A stretch of 32,385 nucleotides of DNA from an uncultured Clostridia bacterium (GTDB lineage: Bacteria > Bacillota > Clostridia > Christensenellales > Borkfalkiaceae), in contig CAKQQY010000021.1 in the NCBI GenBank assembly GCA_934271245.1, positions 1 to 32,385 of the forward strand, in the 5' to 3' direction. The position numbers were made by a program, and so were the translations under genes. Shown one piece after another: positions 31,326 to 32,385 of this stretch (within the stretch, counting starts at the first letter, position 1; each line of letters opens with the position of its first letter). A model generated the notes under the pieces. The model saw only the letters and a program-made list of their open reading frames with translations. It was not told where the DNA came from and did no database searches.

Positions 31326-32303
31326 TTATTTTTCGGTTTTATTTTCGAAATCTGTAGCAGGCGTAACGTTAGCGGTTTTGGTTTTTTCCTTGGTTTCGGA
31401 ATAGAAAAGTCGACAACGAATTCCTTGGTTGTAATCGCCGAACCCCGTTCCGAAGAGGTTAACGCCGCCGTGATAATTGTCTTTATCCTGGCAGTCTATG
31501 GTTAAAGAAATATTTTCGTTTTTATCCAGATGCAAATCTTCTATAGTCGTGTCACCGATTCGTAAGCCGTCGAGGAGAGTTCCGTATCGGTCGATAGAGA
31601 GATTTTTCAGTCTGCCGTATTGACCGAAATTCGAAGACCACCAGTCAGGGGTGAAACGCCCTCGGCGGTCAAAATATTCGCCCGGACACACGTATTCGCC
31701 TACGTCGATACCGTTCACAATAAAATGGATGGAAGACGGGAAGTGTTGGCTGGCGCCAGGCGCTTCGCCCGAAATTTCCATAGAAAACTGTAACTCTTCG
31801 GGCTGCTGATAAGATCTGAGTTTGCTGGGGAAACGGTAGGTAACGAACCCTTCCGTAAACCACAGTATGCGAGCCTGAAAACGTTCGGGGTAGGAAAAAA
31901 TTTGCGGATCATCAAAGTCGCCTATCAAAGAATATAAATCGGCGATACCGCAAGTGGGACTAATCGAGTAATCCGAATATTGCCCTACTTCGAGTTCGGT
32001 TTCATAAAAATTATCATTCCCGATTTTGTCGACAAACTCGATTAAAATCTTGTCTTCCGTTAAAGAACACATTTTTTGCGTTCCGCGGGATAACGCGCAA
32101 AGTCGAATACGTAGAATCCCGCAATCGGCAAGTTTTTGTATGTGCATAGTAAGGGCGCTGTTTGTAAGATGAATTTGTTTGGCAATCTCGTTAATGTTCA
32201 TTTCTCTGCCGTCCCGCAACAGTCCGATAATTTGCAGGCGCACGGGAGAAGCAAGCGCTTCAAACAAACCTAAACTTTCTTGTACATCGTTAACCAAAAT
32301 CAT
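31326..32303 (-). CDS. ArsR-type winged-helix regulator with large C-terminal domain
   Basis: A 325-residue likely one-component regulator. Residues 10-85 form an ArsR-like winged helix: ESLGLFEALASPVRLQIIGLLRDG, then INEIAKQIHLTNSALTMHIQKLADCGILR. Residues about 110-310 form a beta-rich domain with many aromatic residues (ILWFTEGFVTYRFPSKL, GQYGRLKNLSIDRYG, NYHGGVNLFGTGFGDYNQGIRC), plausibly a sugar-sensing part. The last 20 residues are polar and low in complexity. There is no GntR-LacI AraR in the window, and the gene is convergent to araBDA, so it is the natural candidate for arabinose control. The sensed ligand is not known. The start at 32303 lacks a strong ribosome site. Confidence 0.75.
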   Translation of the reverse strand: MILVNDVQESLGLFEALASPVRLQIIGLLRDGREMNINEIAKQIHLTNSALTMHIQKLADCGILRIRLCALSRGTQKMCSLTEDKILIEFVDKIGNDNFYETELEVGQYSDYSISPTCGIADLYSLIGDFDDPQIFSYPERFQARILWFTEGFVTYRFPSKLRSYQQPEELQFSMEISGEAPGASQHFPSSIHFIVNGIDVGEYVCPGEYFDRRGRFTPDWWSSNFGQYGRLKNLSIDRYGTLLDGLRIGDTTIEDLHLDKNENISLTIDCQDKDNYHGGVNLFGTGFGDYNQGIRCRLFYSETKEKTKTANVTPATDFENKTEK

Positions 32304-32344
32304 AGTATTTACTCAAAACTTAAAAATTCGTATTCGTTTTTTTC

Positions 32345-32373
32345 AATTTAACAAAAAAACCCGTAATTGTCAA
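32345..32373 (-). promoter_or_regulatory. Promoter of the ArsR-type sugar regulator gene
   Basis: Minus strand: consensus TTGACA (32373-32368), a 17-base spacer and TAAATT (32350-32345), about 40 bases before the start codon. Confidence 0.7.
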
Positions 32374-32385
32374 GTATTTTTCCGA

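Noticed and set aside
22537..32385. Sulfoquinovose (sulfoglycolysis) pathway for the first sugar cassette
   Set aside because: Isomerase, kinase and aldolase could fit such a route, but there is no sulfoquinovosidase, sulfolactaldehyde enzyme or sulfonate exporter in the window, so I do not claim it.
1..32385. CRISPR arrays, transposases, rRNA or tRNA genes
   Set aside because: No regularly spaced repeats, no transposase or integrase motifs, and no rRNA or complete tRNA sequence were seen apart from the tRNA-like part of ssrA.

Overview
The window comes from a low-GC, spore-forming member of the Firmicutes, most likely class Clostridia. Supporting signs are spoIVA behind a sigma-E-like promoter, spoVG, strong AGGAGG-type ribosome binding sites, sigma-A promoters close to TTGACA/TATAAT, a CIRCE element, T-box-free but riboswitch-rich leaders, and many U-tract terminators. 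The exact order or family cannot be read from the sequence alone.

Layout. (1) 1-4102: spoIVA, then a metal-resistance pair made of an ArsR/SmtB sensor and a CadA/ZntA-type P1B ATPase. The two genes carry near-identical operators. (2) 4191-8731: htpG under a sigma-A promoter plus CIRCE, then a MacB-like ABC ATPase-permease fusion. (3) 8768-12240: spoVG (minus strand), murC, and an ArsB/NhaD-type permease behind a manganese (yybP-ykoY) riboswitch with a clear terminator switch. (4) 12241-14315: a gene-poor spacer, then a minus-strand NCS2 purine permease behind a guanine-type purine riboswitch. (5) 14452-20873: housekeeping genes fumC, gpmI, secG, rnr, smpB and the tmRNA gene ssrA, whose tag reads ANNNNQLAYAA. 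(6) 20874-21690: a short decayed accessory patch just downstream of ssrA, with one small ORF, a translationally coupled frameshifted ORF, and a possible degenerate copy of the tmRNA T-arm. (7) 21694-32385: sugar catabolism. A PocR-AraC regulator stands divergent from a four-gene cassette (FGGY kinase, FucI-like isomerase, class II aldolase, DUF4432-type mutarotase-like protein). This is followed by an araB-araD-araA operon and a convergent ArsR-type regulator with a large C-terminal domain.

How the genes work together. The metal pair forms an autoregulated efflux circuit. The two riboswitch genes point to control of Mn2+ and guanine/hypoxanthine levels at transporters. The rnr-smpB-ssrA block is the trans-translation and RNA-decay module. 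The first sugar cassette has the enzyme types for a complete route (anomer interconversion, aldose to ketose, ketose phosphorylation, aldol cleavage to DHAP plus an aldehyde), but its substrate cannot be assigned. The second converts L-arabinose to xylulose 5-phosphate. No sugar transporter or glycosidase is present in the window.

The best candidates for something not well described are the Mn2+-riboswitch-controlled ArsB/NhaD-type permease (a candidate manganese exporter family) and the FucI-like/FGGY/class II aldolase/DUF4432 cassette with its PocR regulator.
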